The notes beneath the pieces were generated by a model. It ran no database searches. It worked only from the letters and a program-made list of their open reading frames with translations, and was not told where the DNA came from. Positions 7,243 to 17,045 of a stretch of 64,000 nt of DNA are shown here, piece by piece; the stretch's first letter is position 1; each line of letters begins with the position of its first letter. This DNA is from G963663315 sp965116335 (GTDB lineage: Bacteria > Pseudomonadota > Gammaproteobacteria > Arenicellales > Poriferihabitantaceae). The translations under genes were made by a program, and so were the position numbers. Where the stretch lies: the NCBI GenBank assembly GCA_965116335.1, contig OZ220677.1, positions 1,116,001-1,180,000 on the forward strand. Reading direction: 5' to 3'.

Positions 7243-9576
7243 ATGCCAAAACAACGATTACCCTCACGTCTGATCACCGGACTGTTCAGCTGGCTGGTGG
7301 TGGTTGCGTGTATCTGGTCTTTCCCGTTGAGCGCTCGCGAGACAGGCATTGCGTTTATTGAGGATGGGTCGGGTGAGCCAACCTCGCGGCTGGCCGGTCT
7401 GATTATTCAGGAATTGCAACCACTGCTTGATCAGGGAGATACCCTTGCGCCGGTTTTTCTCAATGCTGGAGGCGATGTCGCCAAAGTAGAGAATGCCCTC
7501 GCAACGGCTATAGCCGACCCGGCTATAGAATATATTGTCGCCACGGGATTGGTCGGAAGCCAGCAAGTTTATCTGCAATCCGGCTACCCGAAACCAACCT
7601 GGGCGTTAAGAGTGCTGGACCCGAGCCTGACCGGCATCCCCGTGCGCGATAAAGAGCCAAACTTGTACAGTTACAGCACAGTCAATGAAATCGGCAACGT
7701 ATTTAACCGGATCGGTACACTTTTCCAAGCCAGGCGGGTTGGCATCATTTTGCCAATGGCTATCGCTGATACACCGCGTAGTATTGGAGATGCGGTCATC
7801 ACAAGCGCTGGCAAGGCTGGCATCACAGTACAGTTTCTACCGCTTGATTTCACGACTGAGCTGGACCCGCAACTACCCGACGTAGACGCAGTCATACTGC
7901 CCCCCGCGATCACATCTGATCAGGCGCTCACGGATTTGCTCCAGGCTTTACGCAGGAAAAGAATACCGAGCTTTGCCGTGGGTGGTGACCGTATGGTAAT
8001 AAGCGGGGCGCTGATCAGCGATACTCTGGACCAGGACGAGCGCATATTTGCCCGCAGGGTAGCACTTGATTTGCAGCTGGCAATTACCGGAGACTCTCCG
8101 GGTGGAAGCCTGCGATTGCTGCAACCGGGAAGACAAACCACTATCAACATAGATACCGCCCGTGCACTGGATATTGACTTTTCTCTGGATGAGTTGCTGA
8201 CCGCGCGAGTCGTACAAGGCAGCAACCGCACTCTGGCTCCGGGATTTCTGTCCGCGCTGGAACTGGCTACCGACCGCAACCCCGGTTTACTCGGACAATT
8301 TCAGCAACTACGGATTGATGAGGAATCTCTGGAGCAGGCCCGTACAGCCAGGCGACCGCAATTAACGACACAACTGGGACACACACGACACGGCGAACAA
8401 TTGCCCGAACAGGACTCCCTGGCCGCCTTGAATATGCGTCAAATTCTTTATTCGTCATCAGCGAACGCGACCATTGAGGTGGCGGAACTGGGACTCGATG
8501 CTTCAGAGAAGTCACTGGAGCAGAAACAGCTGGATACAATACAGCAAACCGCAGCCGCTTATTTTCAGGCCCTGCAAGCTCAGGCCCGTTTTGATACCAC
8601 CTTGCGTGAACTGACTCTGAACCGGAAAAACCTGCTCCTGGCGGAGCAACGCAAAGCCAGTGGCAGCGGCGCCGGCGCCGATATTTATCGCTGGCAGGCA
8701 ATCATCGCTGCCAGCGAAACTGCGGTTTTACAGGCCTACACTGCCAATACCCGCGCACAAAACCAACTGGCGCGGCTGCTCAATATGCGTCTGCAAACTC
8801 CAGTCCGGCTGGCTGACGTGGGCCTGGATCAACCGCCATTCGATTTGTTGCATGAAGGCATCGAACCCTGGCTGAAAAGTACTGGTAAGGCAGAACAACT
8901 GCGCCGGGCAGGCGTCTCAAGAGCACTTGCACAATCCCCTCTGCTGGCGCGCGCCGAGGCCAGTATCGCTATCAGCGACACGCATATCAAAGCAATTGGA
9001 CAAAGCTATTACATACCGGAGATTTCTCTCAACGCACAATACGCCCGTCACCTTGACAGTAGCGTCACCGCAGCCGGTGTTGAGCTGGATAATCAGGACG
9101 ACTGGTCTGTCATACTGAAGGCCGAGCTGCCGCTCACTCTCGGTGGCAGTCGCCGCAGCCGGGTACGGCAATACGCCGCTCAAGGCGCATTGGCACAAAC
9201 GCAATTACAAGATATACGGATAGCCATTTGGGCTAATGCCGGTAACGCGGTAGATAATCTGGTCGCCAACTATCGCGCGATTGCACTCAGCGACCAGACT
9301 GAGGCGGCGGCCCTGAAAAGCCAACAGATCACCCGTAACGCCTACCGATTGGGCGCGGCCAGCGTCACGGATCTGCTGGATACACAAAATACCTGGCGTG
9401 AAGCGCAGGATAATGCACACATCGCTCGCTATCAATACCTCACAGCGCTGGTGGACTTTCAGGCTCTGATGGGAGAAATGCCGATGCTGGAATCTGGAGC
9501 CAGACAACTACAGTGGCTGCAAGAGTTCAAACAAATCATGCTCGAAGGAGCAGACCAATCAGCAGTTGAACAATGA
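7243..9576 (+). CDS. TolC-family outer-membrane factor fused to an N-terminal ABC-type substrate-binding domain
   Basis: About 777 residues from the ATG at 7243 (a TTG at 7234 is also in frame), roughly 300 longer than ordinary TolC. After a signal peptide (hydrophobic LFSWLVVVACIWSF), residues ~25-310 resemble the periplasmic ABC_sub_bind (TrpX-like) type I binding protein: alternating Rossmann-like segments such as IEYIVATGLVGSQQVYLQ, RRVGIILPMA and DAVILPPAI. Residues ~330-760 are TolC-like: long helices with ALNMRQILYSS, QLDTIQQTAAAYFQALQA and LGAASVTDLLDTQNTW. It overlaps the adaptor gene by 4 bp (ATGA) and heads an OMF-adaptor-RND set. The fused domain may sense or gather substrate at the periplasmic mouth of the channel; that role is inference. 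Confidence 0.82.
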   Translation: MPKQRLPSRLITGLFSWLVVVACIWSFPLSARETGIAFIEDGSGEPTSRLAGLIIQELQPLLDQGDTLAPVFLNAGGDVAKVENALATAIADPAIEYIVATGLVGSQQVYLQSGYPKPTWALRVLDPSLTGIPVRDKEPNLYSYSTVNEIGNVFNRIGTLFQARRVGIILPMAIADTPRSIGDAVITSAGKAGITVQFLPLDFTTELDPQLPDVDAVILPPAITSDQALTDLLQALRRKRIPSFAVGGDRMVISGALISDTLDQDERIFARRVALDLQLAITGDSPGGSLRLLQPGRQTTINIDTARALDIDFSLDELLTARVVQGSNRTLAPGFLSALELATDRNPGLLGQFQQLRIDEESLEQARTARRPQLTTQLGHTRHGEQLPEQDSLAALNMRQILYSSSANATIEVAELGLDASEKSLEQKQLDTIQQTAAAYFQALQAQARFDTTLRELTLNRKNLLLAEQRKASGSGAGADIYRWQAIIAASETAVLQAYTANTRAQNQLARLLNMRLQTPVRLADVGLDQPPFDLLHEGIEPWLKSTGKAEQLRRAGVSRALAQSPLLARAEASIAISDTHIKAIGQSYYIPEISLNAQYARHLDSSVTAAGVELDNQDDWSVILKAELPLTLGGSRRSRVRQYAAQGALAQTQLQDIRIAIWANAGNAVDNLVANYRAIALSDQTEAAALKSQQITRNAYRLGAASVTDLLDTQNTWREAQDNAHIARYQYLTALVDFQALMGEMPMLESGARQLQWLQEFKQIMLEGADQSAVEQ

Positions 9577-10682
9577 ATAAAAAAATGCAATGGTTGCGCC
9601 GACCCGGACTGATTCTGTTGTGCTGTAGCACTTTGGCCGCCTGTTCGCCTCAGGATGATAAGGATGAAGCGGCCACCCCTGTACTGCGACCCGTGAAGGT
9701 TCTGGAAGTCAGCGCCGGGAGCGCGGTGCTGGAGCGCACCCTGTCTGCAACGGTTATTTCAGCAGATCGCCAGAACATCAGCTTTCGTATCGGCGGATCC
9801 ATTACTTCACTGCCGATAGCGGTCGGTGATCAGCTGAAAGCCGGCGCACTGGTGGCGACACTCGACCAGGAAACCCTGAAGCTGGGCGAAAAGGAGGCGC
9901 GAGCGCAGTTGGCGCAAGCCGAGGCTGATTATCGCAATGCCCAAAGCCAGTACCAGCGCACACGAGAACTCTACGCCACGGAAGCGGCAAGTCTTTCTGA
10001 TCTCGAAAACGCCAGGGCCAGAGCCGCATCCGCACTCGCGAACCGCTCGCTGGCTGAGGAGGGAGTCAATTCCGCCAAACTGAATCTGGGTTATAGCCAG
10101 CTTCACAGCCCCGCCTACGGCTGTCAGGTAGTTGACGTGCCGGTTGCGGTAAATGAGAACATAAGCGCAGGGCAAACCATCGCGACTCTGGCCTGCGGTG
10201 ATGAATTACGCCTGCGTACGATAGCGCCGGAGAGCCTGATCAATCAGATAAACATTGGCATGCCGGTAGCCGCCACGTTGCAATCGGATGAAACGACTTT
10301 AACGGGTCGTGTGATTGAAGTGGCTGTCAGCAGCAGCAACAGCGCCGGTTATGCCGTCGAGATAAAGTTGGAATCACCGCCCCAAACCATAAAAACAGGC
10401 ATGACCGCACAGGTTACCCTGCAACTGGCGAACAGCGCAACGCGACTGCTCATTCCGTTGAATGCAGTGATGAGCGACAACACGGAAAAGTTTGTCTATA
10501 TTGCAGAGCCGGATAGTGACCATTACCGCATCGTGCGCCAGGCAGTCCGGGTCGGCGAACTGGATAATGACGGTATCGAGATACTACAGGGCCTTGTGCC
10601 CGGCCAGAGAGTGGTGGTGGCGGGTATGTCGCGTATCCGTGAGGGCATGAATGTCACGCTCTATGACAGCATTGAGCCGTGA
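9573..10682 (+). CDS. RND efflux periplasmic adaptor (HlyD/MFP family) lipoprotein
   Basis: 369 residues. The N-terminus has a lipoprotein signal with lipobox LAAC, placing the protein at the inner membrane facing the periplasm. A biotinyl-lipoyl-like half (SFRIGGSITSLPIAVGDQLKAG) is followed by a helical hairpin rich in Ala/Gln/Glu (EKEARAQLAQAEADYRNAQ) and the barrel and membrane-proximal domains ending GLVPGQRVVVAGMSRI. It links the RND pump to the TolC-like channel. Its start overlaps the stop of the upstream gene (ATGA) and the pump follows after 12 bp, so the three are one transcription unit. Substrate is not evident. Confidence 0.9.
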   Translation: MNKKMQWLRRPGLILLCCSTLAACSPQDDKDEAATPVLRPVKVLEVSAGSAVLERTLSATVISADRQNISFRIGGSITSLPIAVGDQLKAGALVATLDQETLKLGEKEARAQLAQAEADYRNAQSQYQRTRELYATEAASLSDLENARARAASALANRSLAEEGVNSAKLNLGYSQLHSPAYGCQVVDVPVAVNENISAGQTIATLACGDELRLRTIAPESLINQINIGMPVAATLQSDETTLTGRVIEVAVSSSNSAGYAVEIKLESPPQTIKTGMTAQVTLQLANSATRLLIPLNAVMSDNTEKFVYIAEPDSDHYRIVRQAVRVGELDNDGIEILQGLVPGQRVVVAGMSRIREGMNVTLYDSIEP

Positions 10683-10694
10683 GCGAGTCAAAAG

Positions 10695-13600
10695 ATGAAT
10701 CTGCTATCTTTCGTTTTTGCAAACAAGCGCGTATCTCTCACCCTACTCACCCTGATGACACTGTCCGGTGTGTGGGCTTATTTTGACCTGCCAAAAGCCG
10801 AAGACCCGGGTTTTGTTGTTCGTCAGGCAACGGTAGTTACCCGACTCCCCGGTGCCAATGCCCAGCGCATGGAAGAGTTGGTCAGCGCAGTTCTGGAAAA
10901 AGCCATCATCGAGATGGCAGAGTTGGACAATGTCAGAAGCACATCGCGAAACGGCATCTCCATTATCCACGCTGAATATAAGGCTACCTACACCGACATG
11001 CGGCCGATATTCGATGATCTGCGCCGCCGGGTTGAATCTGCCAGTGCCGACCTGCCTGAGGGTGTGTTGGGCCCGGTGGTCAATGATCAGCTTGGCGAGG
11101 TCTTCGGCAGCCTGTATTCGCTCAATGGAGAAGGGTTCAGCTACCCTGAGCTTAAACGCGAAGCTGAACGGATTAAAGATGAGTTGCTGTTGCTGGACGA
11201 TGTCGCCAAAGTCAAATTGCAGGGTCTGCGCGATGAAACAATCTATGTTGAATACAGCGATGCGACTCTGCGTGAACTGAAGATCACCGCCAACACACTG
11301 GCCAACGCGATAAAGAATACCAACACTATCCGTAGTGGCGGACAAATGGTGGTTGGAGATGAACGGCTCAGCCTGGAACCGTCTGGTGATTTCTCGGGAA
11401 TTGAGGCGTTGCGGACAACGGTCCTGCGTAGCTCTACCGGGGACCTGTTACAGCTGCAGGATTTGGCTAATATCTCCCGCGTGGTGGCAGACCCCCCCGA
11501 TGAACTGGTACGTACACGATCCATGCCCGCAATCTCGATCAATGTCAGCATGGTCACCGGAGGGGATATTGTGGCCCTTGGTGCCATACTGGAATCCTCT
11601 GTCCAGCGAATTCAAAATACATTGCCCATCGGCATGACGCTGGAGAAAATAGTGAGTCAGGCGGATATTGTCAATGCAGGGATCAGTGATTTTCTATCCA
11701 GCATTATGCAGGCTATCACCATTGTCGGCGGTGTGCTATTGCTGTTTCTGGGCCTGCGTACCGGCCTTATCATCGCAACATCCATCCCGGTCACCATGGC
11801 GCTGACGCTGATGGTGATGCAGTGGTTCGGTATGACCATAGACAAGGTTTCACTGGCGGGACTGATCATCTCGCTGGGATTGCTGGTGGATAACGGTATT
11901 GTGATTGCCGAGGCTATTCAAAAACGTCTGCTGGCTGGCGAAGAGCGCGTATCGGCTGCGGTGACCACCGCCCGCACAATGCGAATCCCCCTGTTGGTCG
12001 GGTCGGCCACCACTATCGCCGCATTCTCTCCCATTGTATTAGCGGAATCAGCGGTGGGTGAATTCACCTCCGCTATAGGATATGTAGTCGCTATATCCCT
12101 GAGCATATCCTGGCTCATGTCGATGACTATTATCCCGATGCTGGGCGGTTTATTATTAAAGGCGGCCAACGACTCCGGGAATAAAAAAACCAGCGTCTTC
12201 GAGCGCTGGTATCGGGCGTTGCTGGATCAGGCAATCCATTTTCGCTGGGTGACTGTTGCAATAGCCTGTCTGCTGTTTTATTCGATGACGGTTGCCATGG
12301 GTATGCTGCGTAATGAATTCATTGCCCCGTCAGACGAGCCGCTGGTCACGATTGAGATGGATTTGCCACAAGGTGTTGATATCAGAGTCACCGAAGGGGT
12401 AGCTGACCGTATCAGTGAGTTTCTGCATTCGGGACTGGCCCGCGATACCGGCGTAGTCAACTGGACCCAGTATATCGGTATTTCAGCGCCTAAATTCAAA
12501 CTCGGATACAACCCCGGACAAACCGACGCCGCCCATATCACATCCCTCGTAAACGTAAAAAGCCCGGCCGAAATTGATGCCGTCATTGCGTTACTGCAGA
12601 ACCATCTCGGCAGCAATTACCCGGACGCGCAATACAAGGTCGCACGTCTGGCGCAAGGCCCTCCAGTCTCTTATCCGATTCAGGTGCGTCTGTCCGGCAG
12701 GGATATTATCAAGCTCGAACAACTTGCGGCACAACTCAAACAACAACTGTACGCGACCGATGGCATACTGGATGTAATAGATGATTGGGGCATCCGGTCG
12801 CGCAAGATAGGTGTGGAAATAGACGCAGACCGTGCCAATGCCGCCGGGCTTTCAAACCGGGATATCGCCAACTCGCTATTCGCCGGTATCAGTGGAAACA
12901 AAGTGAGCGAACTGCGCGAGGGTGAAGACCGGGTTCCAGTCATACTACGATCCAGCAACACAGACCGCAGTGACATAAGACGCCTGCCAGACCTTACAGT
13001 GACCTCCTCTACCAGTGGCCGGTCTGTGCCTCTGGCCCAGGTGGCCGACATAGACATACTATGGGAGACGCCGATAATCAAGCGCCGCGACCGGGTGCGA
13101 ACCATCACCATTTCCGCCACCTTGTTGCCCGGCTTCAGTGCTACAGACATCAATAACTCTCTCAAACCCTGGTTGACCAGTTGGTCACTTCCCGTCGGCT
13201 TTGATTACCAGGAGGGTGGTGAATCAGAGTCCTCTGATAAAGCGACTCAATCCATCGTTGACAAACTGCCCATTGCAGGGCTCGCGATCATCATATTACT
13301 GATTGGTCAGTTCAATTCTTTTCGCAAGGCCGGGATCGTGATGATGACTATCCCTCTCGGTTTGATCGGTATGGCGTGGGGGTTAGCGGTTACAGACATC
13401 GCTTTTGGTTTTTTTACCATTCTCGGCATTATTTCTCTGGCAGGTATTATAATCAACAATGCTATCATTCTGATTGATCAAATCAGCATAGAAGAAAATG
13501 CCGGTACGCCCGGACGCGAGGCAATTATCAAAGCATCAGTGCAGAGATTCAGACCCATTCTGCTCACTACCGCTACAACCTGTGGGGGTATGATGCCGCT

Positions 13601-13739
13601 GGCCATACAGACAGGCCTGTTCCAGACCATGGCCGTCACACTGATAGGAGGTATGCTCATTGGCACCACCATTACCTTGTTGCTTGTACCCGCAGTGTAT
13701 TCACTATTATTCAGGGTTCACCGAAATGCCCAACTATAA
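10695..13739 (+). CDS. RND-family efflux permease (AcrB/HAE1-like)
   Basis: 1014 residues, standard for a trimeric proton-driven RND pump. The first membrane helix is followed by DLPKAEDPGFVVRQATVVT, and two large periplasmic loops separate the helix bundles. The TM4 region reads ISLGLLVDNGIVIAEA near residue 400 (LVDD in AcrB, so the second Asp is Asn here). The second half contains IILLIGQFNSFRKAG and the TM10-12 segment GIIINNAIILIDQI. It belongs with the less studied RND permeases that pair with a single adaptor. The downstream gene begins 14 bp inside its 3' end. With the MlaA-like gene next to it, a lipid-like or envelope substrate is possible, as is a reactive sulfur or metal species given the operator upstream. 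Confidence 0.92.
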   Translation: MNLLSFVFANKRVSLTLLTLMTLSGVWAYFDLPKAEDPGFVVRQATVVTRLPGANAQRMEELVSAVLEKAIIEMAELDNVRSTSRNGISIIHAEYKATYTDMRPIFDDLRRRVESASADLPEGVLGPVVNDQLGEVFGSLYSLNGEGFSYPELKREAERIKDELLLLDDVAKVKLQGLRDETIYVEYSDATLRELKITANTLANAIKNTNTIRSGGQMVVGDERLSLEPSGDFSGIEALRTTVLRSSTGDLLQLQDLANISRVVADPPDELVRTRSMPAISINVSMVTGGDIVALGAILESSVQRIQNTLPIGMTLEKIVSQADIVNAGISDFLSSIMQAITIVGGVLLLFLGLRTGLIIATSIPVTMALTLMVMQWFGMTIDKVSLAGLIISLGLLVDNGIVIAEAIQKRLLAGEERVSAAVTTARTMRIPLLVGSATTIAAFSPIVLAESAVGEFTSAIGYVVAISLSISWLMSMTIIPMLGGLLLKAANDSGNKKTSVFERWYRALLDQAIHFRWVTVAIACLLFYSMTVAMGMLRNEFIAPSDEPLVTIEMDLPQGVDIRVTEGVADRISEFLHSGLARDTGVVNWTQYIGISAPKFKLGYNPGQTDAAHITSLVNVKSPAEIDAVIALLQNHLGSNYPDAQYKVARLAQGPPVSYPIQVRLSGRDIIKLEQLAAQLKQQLYATDGILDVIDDWGIRSRKIGVEIDADRANAAGLSNRDIANSLFAGISGNKVSELREGEDRVPVILRSSNTDRSDIRRLPDLTVTSSTSGRSVPLAQVADIDILWETPIIKRRDRVRTITISATLLPGFSATDINNSLKPWLTSWSLPVGFDYQEGGESESSDKATQSIVDKLPIAGLAIIILLIGQFNSFRKAGIVMMTIPLGLIGMAWGLAVTDIAFGFFTILGIISLAGIIINNAIILIDQISIEENAGTPGREAIIKASVQRFRPILLTTATTCGGMMPLAIQTGLFQTMAVTLIGGMLIGTTITLLLVPAVYSLLFRVHRNAQL

Positions 13740-14493
13740 AACCATTGTTGGAAAATGGCTCGGAACAGGGTTGCTGACTCTTGTTCTTGGGCTGGTCTCC
13801 ACTTGCGCTACGGCCGCTTCATCACCGGATGGTAATGACCCGTTCGAGAACATGAACCGGAGTATTCTGGAGTTCAATCTGGATGTGGACCGGGCACTTC
13901 TCAGGCCGGTTGCCAAATCCTGGCGCAACATCATGCCGACGCCGGTACGCCGGGGAGTTGGCAATTTTTTCTCGAACCTGTGGCAGCCGATGACGGTTGT
14001 GAACGATTTGCTGCAAGGCAAGGTGGGGCAGGCAACCAGGGATACCTTCCGGTTTCTGGTCAATACCACAGCGGGCCTGCTGGGCATATTCGATGTCGCC
14101 AGTGCGCTGGACTTGCCACGGCATAAAGAAGATTTCGGACAAACACTGGCGGTCTGGGGAGTGCCTCCCGGCCCTTATCTGGTGCTGCCTTTTCTGGGTC
14201 CTGGCAATCTGCGTGATACAGTCGGTCTCGTGCCACAGTCTGCCAGTGATGCGGTCGGATATCTGGATTCCCCGGAGCGTTTTTATGCCAGTGGCCTGCG
14301 GTTGGTGGACACGCGCTCGCGTCTACTGGATGTGGATGGATTGCTTGAGGTGCAAACGGACCCCTATATTTTCCTGCGCGAGACCTGGCGCCAGTCGCGA
14401 GAGAACCTGATTCATGACGGCAACCCTCCCCGACCGGAGGGAGAGCTTAACGAAGACGCGTTGATTGATGAACTGCTACAGGATGACTCGTAA
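13726..14493 (+). CDS. mlaA: MlaA (VacJ)-family outer-membrane lipid-asymmetry protein
   Basis: 255 residues from the ATG at 13726, which overlaps the RND permease by 14 bp; the longer open frame to 13660 is not coding upstream. The conserved MlaA opening NDPFENMNRSILEFN follows a signal sequence, and later signatures are FRFLVNTTAGLLGIFDVAS, KEDFGQTLAVWGVPPGPY and LPFLGPGNLRD. The possible lipobox (VSTC) has Thr before Cys, so lipidation is uncertain. MlaA removes mislocalised phospholipids from the outer leaflet with OmpC/MlaC in the classical pathway. Here it is joined to an RND efflux set instead of mlaBCDEF, an arrangement worth attention. Confidence 0.88.
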   Translation: MPNYKTIVGKWLGTGLLTLVLGLVSTCATAASSPDGNDPFENMNRSILEFNLDVDRALLRPVAKSWRNIMPTPVRRGVGNFFSNLWQPMTVVNDLLQGKVGQATRDTFRFLVNTTAGLLGIFDVASALDLPRHKEDFGQTLAVWGVPPGPYLVLPFLGPGNLRDTVGLVPQSASDAVGYLDSPERFYASGLRLVDTRSRLLDVDGLLEVQTDPYIFLRETWRQSRENLIHDGNPPRPEGELNEDALIDELLQDDS

Positions 14494-14495
14494 TC

Positions 14496-15314
14496 ATGGC
14501 AGTCTATGCGGTGGGAGATATTCAGGGATGTGCGAACGCTTTTGAGAAAATCCTGGCTAAGATCAGCTTTGATCCTTGCCGGGATCAGGTCTGGCTGTGC
14601 GGGGATCTAATCAACCGCGGCCCGGACTCTCTGGAGGTACTGAGGACTGTTCGCAAACTCGGTGACAGCGCGGTCACGGTGCTGGGAAACCATGATTTGC
14701 ACTTTCTCGCGGTTGCCGCTGGAATTCGCCGTCATCGTGCAGACGATACATTAAAGGCACTCCTGAAAGCGCCGGACAGTGAGGAACTGATTGCCTGGTT
14801 GCGCCAACAGCCTCTGGTCCATTGTGACCGGAAGCTGAAAACGATCATGACTCATGCCGGCGTGTATCCGGCGTGGAAACGAAGCCAGCTGATGGATTGT
14901 TCCAGAGAAATAGAAACCATCCTGCAAGGCGAAAAATGCAATCGGTTCCTCAAACGTATGTATGGCAATCAACCCACGGTATGGGACAAAAATCTGAGTG
15001 GCCGTGAGCGGCGCCGGTTCATTGTCAACTCTCTCACACGTATGCGTTACTGTGATTCGCAGGGTCGACTGGATTTCTCACAAAAGGGTGCTCCGGGCAC
15101 CCAGAAATCAGGATGGATTCCCTGGTATATGCACCCGCACCGGAAAATCAGCAAGTGGCGTATCGTGTTTGGTCATTGGTCAACACTGGGTTACCTCCAA
15201 TATCAGAACATCATCAGCCTGGACAGCGGTTGTGTATGGGGCGGACGGCTGACGGCGGTACAACTCGACGCCGACTATATCGCGCCAAAATGGCAGGTTA
15301 AATGCGGAAAATGA
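14496..15314 (+). CDS. apaH: Symmetrical bis(5'-nucleosyl)-tetraphosphatase
   Basis: 272 residues. It cleaves Ap4A to two ADP. The metallophosphatase motifs are all present: VYAVGDIQGC near the N-terminus, LCGDLINRGPDS, VLGNHDLHF, and a later VFGHWSTLGY. The start is just 2 bp after the MlaA-like stop, so it may be read from the efflux operon promoter, or have a promoter inside that gene. In E. coli apaH sits with rsmA/apaG, which are absent here. Confidence 0.95.
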   Translation: MAVYAVGDIQGCANAFEKILAKISFDPCRDQVWLCGDLINRGPDSLEVLRTVRKLGDSAVTVLGNHDLHFLAVAAGIRRHRADDTLKALLKAPDSEELIAWLRQQPLVHCDRKLKTIMTHAGVYPAWKRSQLMDCSREIETILQGEKCNRFLKRMYGNQPTVWDKNLSGRERRRFIVNSLTRMRYCDSQGRLDFSQKGAPGTQKSGWIPWYMHPHRKISKWRIVFGHWSTLGYLQYQNIISLDSGCVWGGRLTAVQLDADYIAPKWQVKCGK

Positions 15315-15379
15315 TCACTCGCGAACCGGTGCTTCTGGCTTGGCTCTACGGCTTTATTCTGACTGATCGGTAAAATCTT

Positions 15380-16672
15380 ATGTCTGGACAAATACAGGAA
15401 TTACTCAATTTTATCGCCCACTCCCCGACTCCGTTTCATTGCGTTGCCAATCTTTCGACCAACCTGATCAATGCCGGCTTTGATCCATTGCAGGAAGATT
15501 CCGATTGGTCGAACCTGACTCCCGGGAACTACTTTGTCACCCGTAATGATTCATCGCTGATTGCCTTCCGGTATGTTCAGGAGGCACGGCACGGGTTTCG
15601 ATTACTCGGTGCACATACCGACAGCCCCTGCCTGAAAATAAAACCGAATGCAGTGACCGTCAACAACGGATATGCGAAACTGGGGGTGGAGGTCTATGGC
15701 GGCGCCCTGCTCAATCCGTGGTTTGACCGGGATCTGGCAGTGGCGGGAAGGGTCACGTTACAGGGCGAGGATGATTCAATCCACAATGTATTACTGGATG
15801 TCCGGCAACCTATCGCATTCATCCCCAGCCTGGCCATTCACCTCGACCGCGGCGCCAATGACCGTCGAACCATCAATCAGCAGGAGCACCTGCCTGCGGT
15901 GATATGCCGCACCGATGAAAAGGAATCGGATTTCGGACCCGTGCTGCAACAATGGATTCGCCAGCAACACCCGGAACTGGCATTTACCCGGATTCTTTCC
16001 CACGAACTATCCCTGTATGACCACCAGCGCCCACAAATAGTCGGTCTCGAACAGGAATTTATCGCCTCCGCAAGGCTGGACAATCTGCTGAGTTGCCATG
16101 CTACGGTTCGGGCTCTTACCGAGTCAGAGAGCCCGTTCAATCAGGTAGTTGTGTTGAACGACCACGAGGAAGTCGGTAGCGGCTCATCCAGCGGCGCCGA
16201 AGGCCCGTTTCTGCAGTCAGTCCTGTCACGAATCTGCGGCGATTACGAGACCATGCAACAGGCCATCCACCATTCCATGCTTATCTCCGTAGATAATGCC
16301 CATAGCGTGCATCCCAACTATGCGGCGATGCACGAACCGTCTCACCAACCGTTAATCAATAACGGCCCTGTAATCAAGGTCAATAATAATCAGCGATATG
16401 CTACCAACAGCGAAACCGAAGCGGTATTCAAAGCCGGGTGTGCGAAAACTGAAACGCCCTTTCAAATGGTGGTGGTGAGATCGGACATGGGTTGCGGCTC
16501 GACCATAGGGCCGGTCACTGCGACCCGTCTGGGTATCCGCACAGTGGATATTGGCGTACCGCAGCTGGGTATGCACTCAATCCGGGAGTTGGCCGGAGTG
16601 GTCGATCAAGCCTGGCTGGTGCGGTCTTTGAAGGGATTTCTCGACTTCACTCCCTGGCCGTTCCGGGACTGA
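15380..16672 (+). CDS. apeB: M18-family aminopeptidase
   Basis: 430 residues, the length of bacterial M18 (aspartyl aminopeptidase-like) enzymes. The dinuclear zinc site is visible: GAHTDSPCLKIKP gives the first His/Asp, NDHEEVGS gives the catalytic Glu pair, SVDNAHSVHPNY gives a further Asp/His region, and MGCGSTIGP the late conserved Gly/Ser loop. The protein lacks a signal peptide, so it acts in the cytoplasm releasing N-terminal residues from peptides. It is convergent with the cytochrome gene, with only 7 bp between the stop codons. Confidence 0.92.
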   Translation: MSGQIQELLNFIAHSPTPFHCVANLSTNLINAGFDPLQEDSDWSNLTPGNYFVTRNDSSLIAFRYVQEARHGFRLLGAHTDSPCLKIKPNAVTVNNGYAKLGVEVYGGALLNPWFDRDLAVAGRVTLQGEDDSIHNVLLDVRQPIAFIPSLAIHLDRGANDRRTINQQEHLPAVICRTDEKESDFGPVLQQWIRQQHPELAFTRILSHELSLYDHQRPQIVGLEQEFIASARLDNLLSCHATVRALTESESPFNQVVVLNDHEEVGSGSSSGAEGPFLQSVLSRICGDYETMQQAIHHSMLISVDNAHSVHPNYAAMHEPSHQPLINNGPVIKVNNNQRYATNSETEAVFKAGCAKTETPFQMVVVRSDMGCGSTIGPVTATRLGIRTVDIGVPQLGMHSIRELAGVVDQAWLVRSLKGFLDFTPWPFRD

Positions 16673-16679
16673 CTTCACG

Positions 16680-17003
16680 TTACTTACCACCGATCATATA
16701 GTCGACAATCGCCCTGATCTGGGCATCACTCAAATCCGTGAAACCACCTTTAGGTGGCATGACACCGGTATTTCCGGTAAAACCATTGATTGCATTGCTG
16801 TAGATCACTCTCATACCCTTGGCTACTCTAGCCCGCCAATCCGCCGTGTCTCCCGGTTTCGGCGCTCCGGCAATACCGAAACCATGGCAAACGCTGCATT
16901 TCGATTCATAGTCAGACTTTGCATCCGCCAGCACACAAGGGGAAACGGCAAATACAAAAACCACCGGCAACAGGTAATTTGTCAAACGCTGCAATATCTT
17001 CAT
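16680..17003 (-). CDS. Cytochrome c5-like class I monoheme cytochrome c
   Basis: 107 residues from the ATG at 17003 (the frame stays open upstream but MKILQRLTNYLLPVVF is a proper signal peptide). One heme site CSVCH follows the signal sequence. The axial Met lies in the MPPKGGFTDLSD motif, which is typical of cytochrome c5, and the C-terminal helix reads QIRAIVDYMI. It is a periplasmic electron carrier. It sits downstream of rsfS and the small secreted protein on the minus strand. Confidence 0.88.
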   Translation of the reverse strand: MKILQRLTNYLLPVVFVFAVSPCVLADAKSDYESKCSVCHGFGIAGAPKPGDTADWRARVAKGMRVIYSNAINGFTGNTGVMPPKGGFTDLSDAQIRAIVDYMIGGK

Positions 17004-17045
17004 CGGGCAAGGTGGCAGGAATCGACCAATAAGCGCCATGTCTGT

